Shown: one piece after another, positions 8,751 to 16,805 of the stretch
Position numbering within the stretch: position 1 is the first letter of the stretch
Layout: each line of letters starts with the position of its first letter
NCBI GenBank assembly: GCA_024636555.1
Contig: JAGXGW010000016.1
Coordinates: 1-64,000, forward strand
DNA: 64,000 bases
Origin: Paracoccaceae bacterium
GTDB lineage: Bacteria; Pseudomonadota; Alphaproteobacteria; Rhodobacterales; Rhodobacteraceae
Direction: 5' to 3'
The notes under the pieces: model-generated
What the model saw: the letters and a program-made list of their open reading frames with translations, nothing else
Databases searched by the model: none
What the model was told of the DNA's origin: nothing
Program-made: the position numbers and the translations under genes

Positions 8751-9617
8751 TCAAATCTCCCGTTTCAGATCAACGATGCGCAGGAAACCGGCAACAACGA
8801 TGCCAAGCAGGATGGTCAGGACCACCCCGGCAACCGAGGCCATGGCCCATTTCAGCGTGCCGACCTGCGTGACGATGATGTTGCCCAGAAGGTTCACCTT
8901 GCGGCCCGACAGCGCGCCGGAGGTCGCGAATTCGCCCAGCACCATCACGCTGACGAAGATTGCACCGACCACGACACCGGGCAGGCTGAGCGGAAAGATG
9001 ATCTTCCAGAAGATGCGGCCAAAGCCTGCGCCCAGATCGCGGGCGGCTTCGATGATGTTGCGGTCGATCCGGCCCAGCATGAAGGCGATGGGGCCCACCA
9101 TGAAGACCACGTAGATCTGGGTCATGCCGATGATCACCGACAGTTCGGAGAACAGCAGCACCTCGATCGGTGAATCGATCAGCCCCGCCTTTTGCAGCAG
9201 GATATTGATGGCCCCTTCGCGCCCCAGCATGGGCCGCCACGCCAGCACGCGGATCAGGAACGATGTCCAGAAAGGGATCACACAAAGGACCAGCAGCACG
9301 GTCGCCACGGTTTTGCTTTTGACCAGCAAGCCCACGAACAGGGCGGCGGGATAGCCGATCAGGAAGGTCAGCGTCAGCACGATCAACCACAGGCGGATCG
9401 TTGTCCAAAGTGCGCCGACATAGGCATCCGAGGAAAAGAAATTGCGCCAGCTGTCCAGCGTCAGTGTCGGGTTGATCGCAAAGGTCGTCTGGGTCCAGAA
9501 GGACACATAGACAATCATCATAATCGGCGCGACGAGGAAAAGGATCATCCAGACCACGCCGGGTGCGAGAAGCTGGAATGAATGTGACTTTTGCCTGTTG
9601 GTGCTGGGGGCACTCAT
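8751..9617 (-). CDS. ABC importer permease, PotB type
   Basis: A 288-residue permease with about six membrane spans beginning near residue 14, and an EAA loop seen as IIEAARDLGAGFGR. The ATG at 9617 overlaps the stop of the upstream ATPase gene (ATGA), which fixes this start over a longer reading. It pairs with the next gene's PotC-type permease; together they serve the Tat-exported binding protein at 5142-6365. Confidence 0.93.
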   Translation of the reverse strand: MSAPSTNRQKSHSFQLLAPGVVWMILFLVAPIMMIVYVSFWTQTTFAINPTLTLDSWRNFFSSDAYVGALWTTIRLWLIVLTLTFLIGYPAALFVGLLVKSKTVATVLLVLCVIPFWTSFLIRVLAWRPMLGREGAINILLQKAGLIDSPIEVLLFSELSVIIGMTQIYVVFMVGPIAFMLGRIDRNIIEAARDLGAGFGRIFWKIIFPLSLPGVVVGAIFVSVMVLGEFATSGALSGRKVNLLGNIIVTQVGTLKWAMASVAGVVLTILLGIVVAGFLRIVDLKREI

Positions 9618-10699
9618 CTTGCCATCTCCTTGCCGAATACTATCGCCTGTTCGGGGTCCCACGAGAGGATGTAATCTTGTCCGACCGTCATCTCGCGCGG
9701 CTCGCCAAAGCTCAGATGGTGATCCACCTCTACGGTTTTGTGGTCTGCTGTCTCGAACAGGAAGATGATCGACGAGCCCAGATATTCGCTCGCCAGAAAG
9801 CGCGCGGGCAGGGCCGGACCGGGCAGGGCGGCGGTCTCTGTGTCGAAGATCTGCGTGCGGTCATAGCGCACGGCATAGACGTCCCTTTCGTTGGCACGCA
9901 CTGCGGGCACAGATACTGCGCCAAAGCTGCCGCGGAACGTGCCGTTTTGCAGCTTGCCGTCGAACAGGTTGTAACGGTTGAGAAAAAGCGCCACATCCGA
10001 GGAGTTGGGGCTGTCGTAGATCTCGTCGGGTGTGCCGTACTGGATGATCCGCCCCTGATCGAGCACCGCTACCTTGTCACCCATTGCCAGCGCTTCGGTC
10101 TCGCTGCCTGTCACATGCAGGAAGGTCACGTTGAGCCGTTCGCGGATGGCGCGCAGTTCGGTCTGCATCCGTTCGCGCAGGTTGGCATCCAGCGCGCCCA
10201 AGGGCTCATCCAGCAAAACCAGTTTGGGCTGCATGACGAGCGAGCGGGCCAGCGCGACACGTTGTTTCTGGCCGCCTGATATCTGGTCGGGGCTGCGGTC
10301 TTCCAAACCGGAAAGGCCGACCATCTCGATATTGGCGCGCACCCGCTCGGTGATCTCGGCCTCGGTCACTTTGACAGGTCCATTACGCAAGCCGAAGGCG
10401 ATATTCTCGAAAATGGTCAGGTGCGGAAACAGGGCGAAGTTCTGGAACACAAAGCCGATGCCGCGCTCGTGGGCGGGCAGGTCTGTGATGTCGCGCCCCT
10501 GAAACCAGATACGCCCGCTGTCGGGTTTCTCGAACCCCGCGATGACCCGCAAGAGCGAGGTTTTGCCCGATCCCGACGGACCCAGAAGGGCGATATAGCT
10601 GTTGTTTTCTGCCGTGAAATCAATGTGGTCCAGCGCGACCAGCGGGCCATAGCTGCGCGTTATGCCGTCTAGTCGGAATATGGGATCACTGCGCGTCAT
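9614..10699 (-). CDS. ABC importer ATPase of the PotA type with a degenerate H-loop
   Basis: A 361-residue ATPase with C-terminal TOBE-like region. Walker A GPSGSGKTS, signature ISGGQKQR and Walker B LVLLDEP are intact, but the switch histidine is missing: the usual VTHDxxEA segment reads VTGSETEA. The first gene of the operon; ATG at 10699 follows GAGGG, and a TTG one codon earlier is possible. Together with the canonical ATPase at 3955-5070 this suggests an asymmetric ATPase dimer with one impaired site. That pairing is inference; two ATPases serving one permease pair is unusual for Pot-type systems. Confidence 0.9.
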   Translation of the reverse strand: MTRSDPIFRLDGITRSYGPLVALDHIDFTAENNSYIALLGPSGSGKTSLLRVIAGFEKPDSGRIWFQGRDITDLPAHERGIGFVFQNFALFPHLTIFENIAFGLRNGPVKVTEAEITERVRANIEMVGLSGLEDRSPDQISGGQKQRVALARSLVMQPKLVLLDEPLGALDANLRERMQTELRAIRERLNVTFLHVTGSETEALAMGDKVAVLDQGRIIQYGTPDEIYDSPNSSDVALFLNRYNLFDGKLQNGTFRGSFGAVSVPAVRANERDVYAVRYDRTQIFDTETAALPGPALPARFLASEYLGSSIIFLFETADHKTVEVDHHLSFGEPREMTVGQDYILSWDPEQAIVFGKEMAR

Positions 10700-10796
10700 C
10701 AAGCCCTCGTTCAGTCAGAAAAAGCACCGGACATGGGACGTCCGGTGGATCATGCTGCGCCCCGCTCGTTGGGTGGCACAAAATGTATAACGTATG

Positions 10797-10831
10797 AAAT
10801 GACTGATTGTGTGTGTTTGCAAGAGTCATTT
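10797..10831. promoter_or_regulatory. Inverted repeat in the promoter region of the transporter operon
   Basis: AAATGACT (10797-10804) and AGTCATTT (10824-10831) form exact 8-bp arms separated by 19 bases, in the AT-richer 234-bp gap upstream of the first transporter gene. An adjacent TATAACGTAT element lies at about 10785-10795. This is a reasonable operator for the GntR regulator encoded immediately upstream, but binding is not shown. Confidence 0.45.
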
Positions 10832-10933
10832 TTCGGAAAATTTGGCTGCCCTTTACGACCCTGAAGCGAAAAATAGACCCACAAACCAAAAAGCGAGCGG
10901 AATTTTAACGGATAAAGGATGCAATATCCATTT

Positions 10934-11917
10934 CTATACTTTCGACAGATATTTCGGAAGCGACTCGCTTTCCGGGATCAGCGCCACGATCTTGAGTCGG
11001 GCGAGACTCTTATAGGACAGGATGCGCAGATGCTCTTGCAAGAAGGCGGTTGCAGCATTGATCTGGCGTGCGCCGATGAGTTGAAAAAGCGCGCCGTATT
11101 GATCGAGCGCCACCGTATCCACGGGCAGGCCCAGATCGCTGAGCGCCTTGTCCATCGCGGATAAAAGCAGGCGGTTGTTGGTGATCACCTCGATCAATGC
11201 GGCATTGGGTGCGCGGCCCAGACAAAAGCGCATCAGCGCATCTTCAAGCTCGGCGGCATCCTTGGTCTGTCCTGTGTTGATCTGTGCAAGCACTCGCGCG
11301 ATCTGGCCATAATCTATGAAATCGGCAGCCAGCCGGAGGGCGGCGGGCTCCATGATGCTGCGAAGCTCGAATTTTTCCTGAAGCGTGCGGGCGGTCAGCG
11401 GGCCAGCCAGCCAGTTCGAGGCGGCCCCCTTGCGGATCAGGCCACGTTCGTTGAGGCGGCTGAGCACGTCACGCGCCACGGTGCGGCTGACCCCCAGATG
11501 GTTGGCCAGTTCGGTCTCGATCACGCGGAATTCGCCGAAGATCTGGCAGGCGGCGATTTCCGCCTCGACGCGGTCATACACGCGCAGCCATGTGCCGCGC
11601 ACGGCCAAGGCGGATTGCGAGGCGGCGGGGATGTCAAAGTCGAAATCATCCAGCGGGCGGCGGATCGGGGCCGGCCCGCGCGAGGCGCGCCCGACCAGAT
11701 AGCCGCGCCCGCGAAAGCGGTGGATCAGACCCTCGGCATTCAGCATCCGCAAGGAGGCCTGCACGGGGGCGCGGCTAGTCTGCATCAGCTTGGCGATCGG
11801 GCCTTCGACCAGCACCAGACCTTCGGGCAGACGGCCCGACACGATGTTGTGGCGCAACACACGCGCGATGGTCTCATAGAGTGGCTCTTGCCCCTGTGGT
11901 GCGGGTTTCGGCGTCAT
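10934..11917 (-). CDS. GntR/FadR-family regulator with two winged-helix domains
   Basis: A 327-residue transcription regulator. Seen: a first GntR-type winged helix at about residues 13-76 (ending in LNAEGLIHRFRGRGYLVG), a linker, a second winged helix at about 112-172 (ending LNERGLIRKG), then an all-helical FCD-like domain at about 178-315. Standard FadR proteins have one DNA-binding domain. In the FCD region the usual metal-binding FHxxL segment reads LMRFCLG and the later His is also replaced, so a metal-dependent ligand pocket looks lost. The ATG at 11917 overlaps the stop of the leaderless binding protein gene, coupling the two. Confidence 0.88.
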   Translation of the reverse strand: MTPKPAPQGQEPLYETIARVLRHNIVSGRLPEGLVLVEGPIAKLMQTSRAPVQASLRMLNAEGLIHRFRGRGYLVGRASRGPAPIRRPLDDFDFDIPAASQSALAVRGTWLRVYDRVEAEIAACQIFGEFRVIETELANHLGVSRTVARDVLSRLNERGLIRKGAASNWLAGPLTARTLQEKFELRSIMEPAALRLAADFIDYGQIARVLAQINTGQTKDAAELEDALMRFCLGRAPNAALIEVITNNRLLLSAMDKALSDLGLPVDTVALDQYGALFQLIGARQINAATAFLQEHLRILSYKSLARLKIVALIPESESLPKYLSKV

Positions 11918-13173
11918 GACGGACGCGTCCCCAAGGCGGCGATGAAGCGGGTCCATGCGCGGGCGGCGTAATTGTATTCGTCCATCACGGTGTTCCACAG
12001 CGCGATCCGCCCGACACGTTCGCGGTAAGCGCCGCCCGGACGGCGCTGGCCGGCCCGGACCACGATGCGCCCGTCCGGGCCTTTGAGATCGCACAGGGCG
12101 ATGTCGCCCTCGTACCAGTACCCCCATTCCTCGGGGCTGAGATATTCGCGCACGCCTTCGGCATTGGTCATGTAATGGCCTTGCCGCGCCATGATCGCGC
12201 CCGCGGGGCCAGCGAGCCACCAGTTCAGGTAGTCATAGGCCATATCCAGCTTGGCCCCGTCCAGGTGTCGCGCCAGCGATGCGCCGCCATGCCAGGCGCG
12301 GTAGCCCTCACGCGGGACACTTTCGCAGAACACGCCCTGCATCGCCCCAAGGTTGCTGTAGGAGGGCGACCACATGCTCTGCACCGAGACCCTGTCATTG
12401 CGGATCATGGTTTCGGCTTGCGCGGGTGTCAGCCAGCTGCCGACGAAAAAGCCCTGTTGGCGCAGGGTTTCGAGCAGCGCCATCAGGCTGTCGATCTCGT
12501 CCACCGTCATGTTGCCGATGTCCTGAAAGGTCAGATCGCCATTCGCCTCGGCGGCAAGCGCCGCGTCGAAGATACCGATGGCGGGTTCATCCACCAGCGC
12601 GATGCGTCCGCGGGCGCGGCGGTCCAGCAGCCAGGCCCAGCTTGCGCCCTCGGGGCCCTCATCCCCGAACAGGCGGCGGTCATAGCCGAAACTGTCGACG
12701 TTATGGGCGGTGGGCAACATGCTGATCATCGGCATCGGCTGCTGGCCCAAAGTGCCGTCAGGCTGGACATAAAGCTTGCGCACGGGCGCGTCGCCATGTC
12801 CCTGCCATGTGTATTTGCTGATGCCGCCTGCCTTTGACAGATCGCCGATATTCTCCCATTGCCGGATGCGGGCGGTATCAATCGGCTGCAATGCGCCCCA
12901 GTACCAGACGATATCGAGGTTGTGGAAACACTGCTCGTAGATGTCGTAAGCCAGAGGGTCCATCGCAGCGCGATACTGGCAGGTCAGAAAATCCAGCGTC
13001 TCGTAGACGATGTCGATGCCCAGATCGGCCTCGGCCAGTTTGCGGACCTCTTCCAGCAAGGTGACATCGGTGCCACGCACGTGCAGCACGCGGCGTCTGG
13101 CCTGCGCAGGCGCGGCGAGTTTCTGCCCGGCCAGTCTGAGCGCGGGACGCGGGGAGGCGGATATTCCTGACAT
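11914..13173 (-). CDS. PotD-like solute-binding protein without an export signal
   Basis: A 419-residue protein homologous to PotD-type binding proteins and to the product of 5142-6365 (shared WWLAGPAGAIMARQGHY and YWYEG blocks). The N-terminus is polar and basic (MSGISASPRPALRLAG) and has no hydrophobic stretch, lipobox or Tat motif before the mature domain begins near residue 30. It is therefore likely cytoplasmic. It overlaps the double-headed GntR gene by 4 bases. I infer a ligand-sensing partner for that regulator, as NasS is for NasT. A missed upstream leader or a secondary loss of export is the alternative. Confidence 0.85.
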   Translation of the reverse strand: MSGISASPRPALRLAGQKLAAPAQARRRVLHVRGTDVTLLEEVRKLAEADLGIDIVYETLDFLTCQYRAAMDPLAYDIYEQCFHNLDIVWYWGALQPIDTARIRQWENIGDLSKAGGISKYTWQGHGDAPVRKLYVQPDGTLGQQPMPMISMLPTAHNVDSFGYDRRLFGDEGPEGASWAWLLDRRARGRIALVDEPAIGIFDAALAAEANGDLTFQDIGNMTVDEIDSLMALLETLRQQGFFVGSWLTPAQAETMIRNDRVSVQSMWSPSYSNLGAMQGVFCESVPREGYRAWHGGASLARHLDGAKLDMAYDYLNWWLAGPAGAIMARQGHYMTNAEGVREYLSPEEWGYWYEGDIALCDLKGPDGRIVVRAGQRRPGGAYRERVGRIALWNTVMDEYNYAARAWTRFIAALGTRPS

Positions 13174-13271
13174 GGCGGCGTGGCTGGCTCCGTTGATCGG
13201 GCAAACGCGCCCAGGCGCATGTTAGGTCTGCGGTCGGGATTGGTAAACGCCACTTCTCTGCGGGATGGCAT

Positions 13272-13308
13272 GATCGGCTGCCCGCCCCGAACGCGCGGGC
13301 AGCCGATC
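13272..13308 (-). terminator. Strong hairpin after the oxoprolinase-like operon
   Basis: A perfect 14-bp stem (GATCGGCTGCCCGC with its complement) and a 9-base loop, 13 bases beyond the stop of the PxpC-like gene. No clear T run follows on the minus strand. It likely ends or attenuates the operon and insulates the leaderless binding-protein/GntR genes downstream. Confidence 0.65.
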
Positions 13309-13321
13309 TTGGCAAGAGGTC

Positions 13322-14293
13322 TCAGCCAAGATGGGCCCGCACATCGGCCAGCATCTTCTTGCGCGCGGCGCGCGCGGCAAGGGCCTCCTCCATATCGACC
13401 TTCTTGAACCTGACCGGCGTGTGCGGTTGCAACTGTCCGATCAGATCCATATCCGCCGAGATGACCGCCCCCAAGGTGAAATACCCGCCGCCCGAAACCG
13501 CATCGCGGTGCAGGACAATCGGCTCCAGGCCGCCGGGCACCTGGACCGAGCCATAGGAATAACATCCGTCCACGATGTTCGACGGATCGGCCCCCGCGCC
13601 GAAGGGCTGTTCGCGTTCGACAAATTCCAAGGGTTTGCCGCCCTTGAAGCGGTAGCCCATCCGGTCCGCCTCCAGCGCCACGGCCCAGTCATCCGCGAAA
13701 AAGCCCTCCTGCGCCGCAGGTGTCAGGCGATGCCAGTACAGGCCCGGCAGTATCCGCAATTCGGCGGGATTGCCGGGCAGGCGGCGCAGGTCCGCAGGGA
13801 CATGCAGCCCCGGTTCGATCATATCGACCTCGCCCAGCGGGATCACGTCACCCGCCTGAATGTTGCGCCCGTCCAGCCCGCCCAACGCCCCGATCGGATA
13901 GGTCGAGCGGCTGCCAAGCGCAGGCGGCGTGTCGATACCGCCGCTGATCGCAATATAGGCGCGCGCCCCGGATTTCAGGAAATCGAAGCTGAGCGTCTGG
14001 CCTGCCTTGATCTCGAACGCGGTCCAGCCGGGTTGCACCACGCCGTCCACCTTGGGCGGCAGGTCGGCGCCTGTGACGGCGACAAGAGCGTCATTCTCGA
14101 AGGTGATGACGGGCCCCATGAACACCACCTCAAGCCCGGCGGCGCCTTCGGGATTGCCCACCAGCATATTGGCCACGCGCAGCGCGAAACGGTCCATCGC
14201 GCCGCCGATCGGGATGCCAAGGTGGAAATAGCCCGGACGGCCCAAATCCTGAATCGATGTCGATAGGCCGGGTTGCATGATTTTAAGCGACAT
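13322..14293 (-). CDS. pxpC: Biotin-dependent carboxyltransferase-family protein (PxpC/KipA-like)
   Basis: A 323-residue KipA-type protein, homologous to 5-oxoprolinase subunit C, to allophanate hydrolase subunit 2 and to the C-terminal carboxyltransferase part of urea carboxylase. Seen: the N-terminal family motif GLSTSIQDLGRPGY at about residues 9-22 and a conserved SVQVPGG-like segment (SYGSVQVPGGLEP). It overlaps the PxpB-like gene by 11 bases. With biotin carboxylase and biotin carrier genes in the same operon, a true carboxyltransferase role is possible, in addition to the ATP-dependent oxoprolinase role known for PxpABC. Confidence 0.9.
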   Translation of the reverse strand: MSLKIMQPGLSTSIQDLGRPGYFHLGIPIGGAMDRFALRVANMLVGNPEGAAGLEVVFMGPVITFENDALVAVTGADLPPKVDGVVQPGWTAFEIKAGQTLSFDFLKSGARAYIAISGGIDTPPALGSRSTYPIGALGGLDGRNIQAGDVIPLGEVDMIEPGLHVPADLRRLPGNPAELRILPGLYWHRLTPAAQEGFFADDWAVALEADRMGYRFKGGKPLEFVEREQPFGAGADPSNIVDGCYSYGSVQVPGGLEPIVLHRDAVSGGGYFTLGAVISADMDLIGQLQPHTPVRFKKVDMEEALAARAARKKMLADVRAHLG

Positions 14294-15158
14294 GGAGCGC
14301 CTCCATCAGTTTTGCATTGGTGCCCTGCATATCCGCGTTGAACGCATCGAGATCAAAGTCGACCTCGGCGATGCGCGGCACATATGTGTCGGCTTCGACC
14401 TCGGCCAGAATGCGGTCATATTCGGCGCGGTCGATGGGCTTCCATTTCACGATGTCGCCGGGTTTGAAGAACACCATGAAATCGCTCAGATAGCTTTGCT
14501 TCTGCTCGGGGTCGAAAATCGGCATCGGGGTGATGCCGAACATCTGGTAGCCGCCCGCCCCGCGCACCGAATAGATGCAGGAAAAGCAGCCGCCATAGCC
14601 CACTGTCTGTTTGGGCGTATCGGTGCGCGGGCGCAGGTATTTCGGCACCTGAAGCTGTTTGTCCCGCTCGACCAGCTGATACAGAAACGGCAGACCCGCA
14701 ACAAAGCCCACCATCGAAACGAACCATGGCTGCGAATGATGCGCCTCGATAAACGCCTCGGCGCTGTCAAAGCCGTTGATCCGCGCGGCGTAGTCCAGAT
14801 CGGTGCCGCTTGGGTCCTGGTGGCGTTCGCGGAACCGCATCAAGGTCTCGTGGGTCCACGGGTCCTGATAGTAGACAGGGATTTCGATGATGCGCGTCTT
14901 GAGGCGCTTGTCGGCATCCTCGGCCTTGTGTTCCAGTTCCTTGACCTTGGCCATCATCTCGTCGGGCGAGATCACATCAGGGTCGAAGCGGACCTGAAAG
15001 GACGCATTCGCCGGACAGATTTCTGTCACGCCCTTGATCTTGGCGTCGCGGACGGCATTGCTCATCGAGAGGGATTTGAAAAACGCATCCAGCGACATTT
15101 CATCGTCCATCTCGACATAGATATGTTCGTCGCCACCGTAGGTATAACGTGTCTTCAC
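14283..15158 (-). CDS. pxpB: PxpB/KipI-like subunit
   Basis: A 291-residue protein of the KipI/allophanate hydrolase subunit 1 family. Seen: the C-terminal family signature around YGGCFSCIYSVRGAGGYQMFG, followed by TPMPIFDP. It is longer than the usual 220-240-residue KipI because of an extended middle region (about residues 90-165). It forms a complex with KipA-type partners in characterised systems. It sits between the biotin carboxylase gene (15 bases upstream) and the PxpC-like gene. The exact substrate is unknown. Confidence 0.85.
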   Translation of the reverse strand: MKTRYTYGGDEHIYVEMDDEMSLDAFFKSLSMSNAVRDAKIKGVTEICPANASFQVRFDPDVISPDEMMAKVKELEHKAEDADKRLKTRIIEIPVYYQDPWTHETLMRFRERHQDPSGTDLDYAARINGFDSAEAFIEAHHSQPWFVSMVGFVAGLPFLYQLVERDKQLQVPKYLRPRTDTPKQTVGYGGCFSCIYSVRGAGGYQMFGITPMPIFDPEQKQSYLSDFMVFFKPGDIVKWKPIDRAEYDRILAEVEADTYVPRIAEVDFDLDAFNADMQGTNAKLMEALHVA

Positions 15159-15173
15159 CGTTGCCTCCTGTGT

Positions 15174-16541
15174 TCAGTGTGTTGGTTTGAGATTTCCGGC
15201 CGCCAGCCATGGTTCAAGCCATTGGGTGTGGATGTCATCGGCGCGCACGTCCTTGTCGCGGGCAAGGGCCAGATGCAGGGCCTTAGTGGTTTTGATGCCG
15301 CCGATCTCGAGTTGCTCCAGCGCGGTGATCAGCAGATCAATTGCCGCCTCGCGTGTGGCCGCGTGCACGATCAGCTTGCCCAGCAGCGAATCGTAGAAGG
15401 GCGGGATCTGGTAGCCCTCGTAGAGGAAGTGGTCAAAGCGGATGTTCTCGCCTGCGGGCAGGGTCAGGGCGCTGATCCGGCCGGGATTGGGCATGAACTG
15501 CAGCATCGGGTCTTCGGCGTTCAGCCGCACTTCGATGGCGTGGCCATTGCGGGTGATATCCTGCTGGCGCTGGCGCAGTTTGCCGCCACCTGCGACATGG
15601 ATCATCTCCTGCACCAGGTCGACGCCTGTCAGCATTTCGGTCACCGGATGTTCAACCTGAATGCGGGTGTTCATCTCGATGAAGTAGAATTCTTTCGTGG
15701 CGCTGTCGTAGAGATATTCCAGCGTGCCTGCGCCGACATATTCGACCGCTTTGGCCAGGGCCACAGCAGTGTCGCACAGATGGGTGCGGGTGGCCTCATC
15801 CAGACAGGCGGCACCGGCCTCCTCCCACACTTTCTGGCGGCGCCGCTGCATGGAGCATTCGCGCTCGAAATAATGCACTGCGTCGGTGCCGTCGCCCATG
15901 ATCTGCACCTCGATATGACGCGGCGCGAGGATCGCGCGTTCCAGATAAAGCCCGCCATCGCCAAAGGCGGCCTTGGCCTCGGCCTGCGCCTGCGGGGCCA
16001 TCTTGCGCAGGTCTTCTTCGGACTGTGCAATGCGGATACCCTTGCCGCCACCACCTGCGGCGGCTTTGATCATCACCGGATAGCCCAGATCGGCGGCGAC
16101 AGCGACAGCGTCATCCACCGTATCCAGCCTGCCTTTGGAACCCGGAACAACGGGCACGCCCGCCGCCTGTGCGGCTTGCCTTGCGGCCACCTTGTCGCCC
16201 ATCCGGTCGATCGTGTCTGCGGAAGGGCCAACAAAGGTGATGCCCGCCGCATCAAGCGCGCGCACGAAACCTGCATTCTCGGCCAGAAAGCCGTAGCCGG
16301 GATGCACCGCATCCGCTTTTGTGGCCTTTGCCGCCGCGACGACAGCCTCCACATTCAGATAGGATTGCGTTGCCTGCGCGGGGCCGATCCAGACCGCCTC
16401 ATCCGCAAGGCGAACGGCCAGCATGTCGGCATCGGCCTCGGAATGAGCCTGAATCGTATGGATGCCCATGGCCTGCGCGGCCCTGATGATCCGCACGGCA
16501 ATTTCACCACGGTTGGCGATCAGCAAGCGTTGAACGGGCAT
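15174..16541 (-). CDS. Biotin carboxylase subunit (AccC family)
   Basis: A 455-residue ATP-grasp biotin carboxylase that charges carrier-bound biotin with bicarbonate. Seen: the glycine-rich ATP loop KAAAGGGGKGIRIA at about residues 158-171, the catalytic ERECSMQRRRQK segment and FIEMNTRIQVEHPVTE. Length is normal for AccC. It is 3 bases downstream of the biotin carrier gene. No acetyl-CoA carboxyltransferase genes accompany it, so it appears dedicated to the KipI/KipA proteins encoded next to it rather than to fatty acid synthesis. Confidence 0.93.
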   Translation of the reverse strand: MPVQRLLIANRGEIAVRIIRAAQAMGIHTIQAHSEADADMLAVRLADEAVWIGPAQATQSYLNVEAVVAAAKATKADAVHPGYGFLAENAGFVRALDAAGITFVGPSADTIDRMGDKVAARQAAQAAGVPVVPGSKGRLDTVDDAVAVAADLGYPVMIKAAAGGGGKGIRIAQSEEDLRKMAPQAQAEAKAAFGDGGLYLERAILAPRHIEVQIMGDGTDAVHYFERECSMQRRRQKVWEEAGAACLDEATRTHLCDTAVALAKAVEYVGAGTLEYLYDSATKEFYFIEMNTRIQVEHPVTEMLTGVDLVQEMIHVAGGGKLRQRQQDITRNGHAIEVRLNAEDPMLQFMPNPGRISALTLPAGENIRFDHFLYEGYQIPPFYDSLLGKLIVHAATREAAIDLLITALEQLEIGGIKTTKALHLALARDKDVRADDIHTQWLEPWLAAGNLKPTH

Positions 16542-16544
16542 GGG

Positions 16545-16781
16545 TTAATCCTTGAGTTCCGCGAAAGGCTCGCCCGCACCGATGGCCGCTCCGTCCTCGA
16601 CCAGATAGGCGCCAAAGGTGCCAGCGGTTTCGGCTTTGACCTCGATAAAGGTCTTCATCACCTCGACCAGCCCGACCACATCGCCCGCGGTCACGGCATC
16701 GCCGGGCTGTTTGAACAAGGCCTCACCGGGGGCGGACTGGGTGTAGAATGTGCCGGGGACGGGGGAAAAGATCTGCGTCAT
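16545..16781 (-). CDS. Biotin carboxyl carrier protein, short form
   Basis: A 78-residue biotinyl domain with the biotinylation motif EVMKTF (Lys at about residue 43) and the flanking Gly-rich hairpins. It lacks the long Pro/Ala linker of AccB, so it is a free-standing carrier domain. It lies between the PxpA-like and biotin carboxylase genes in one operon. It presumably shuttles carboxybiotin between the biotin carboxylase and the KipI/KipA pair. Confidence 0.92.
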   Translation of the reverse strand: MTQIFSPVPGTFYTQSAPGEALFKQPGDAVTAGDVVGLVEVMKTFIEVKAETAGTFGAYLVEDGAAIGAGEPFAELKD

Positions 16782-16805
16782 GGGAGTGCTCCTGTTAAGG
16801 CAGTG

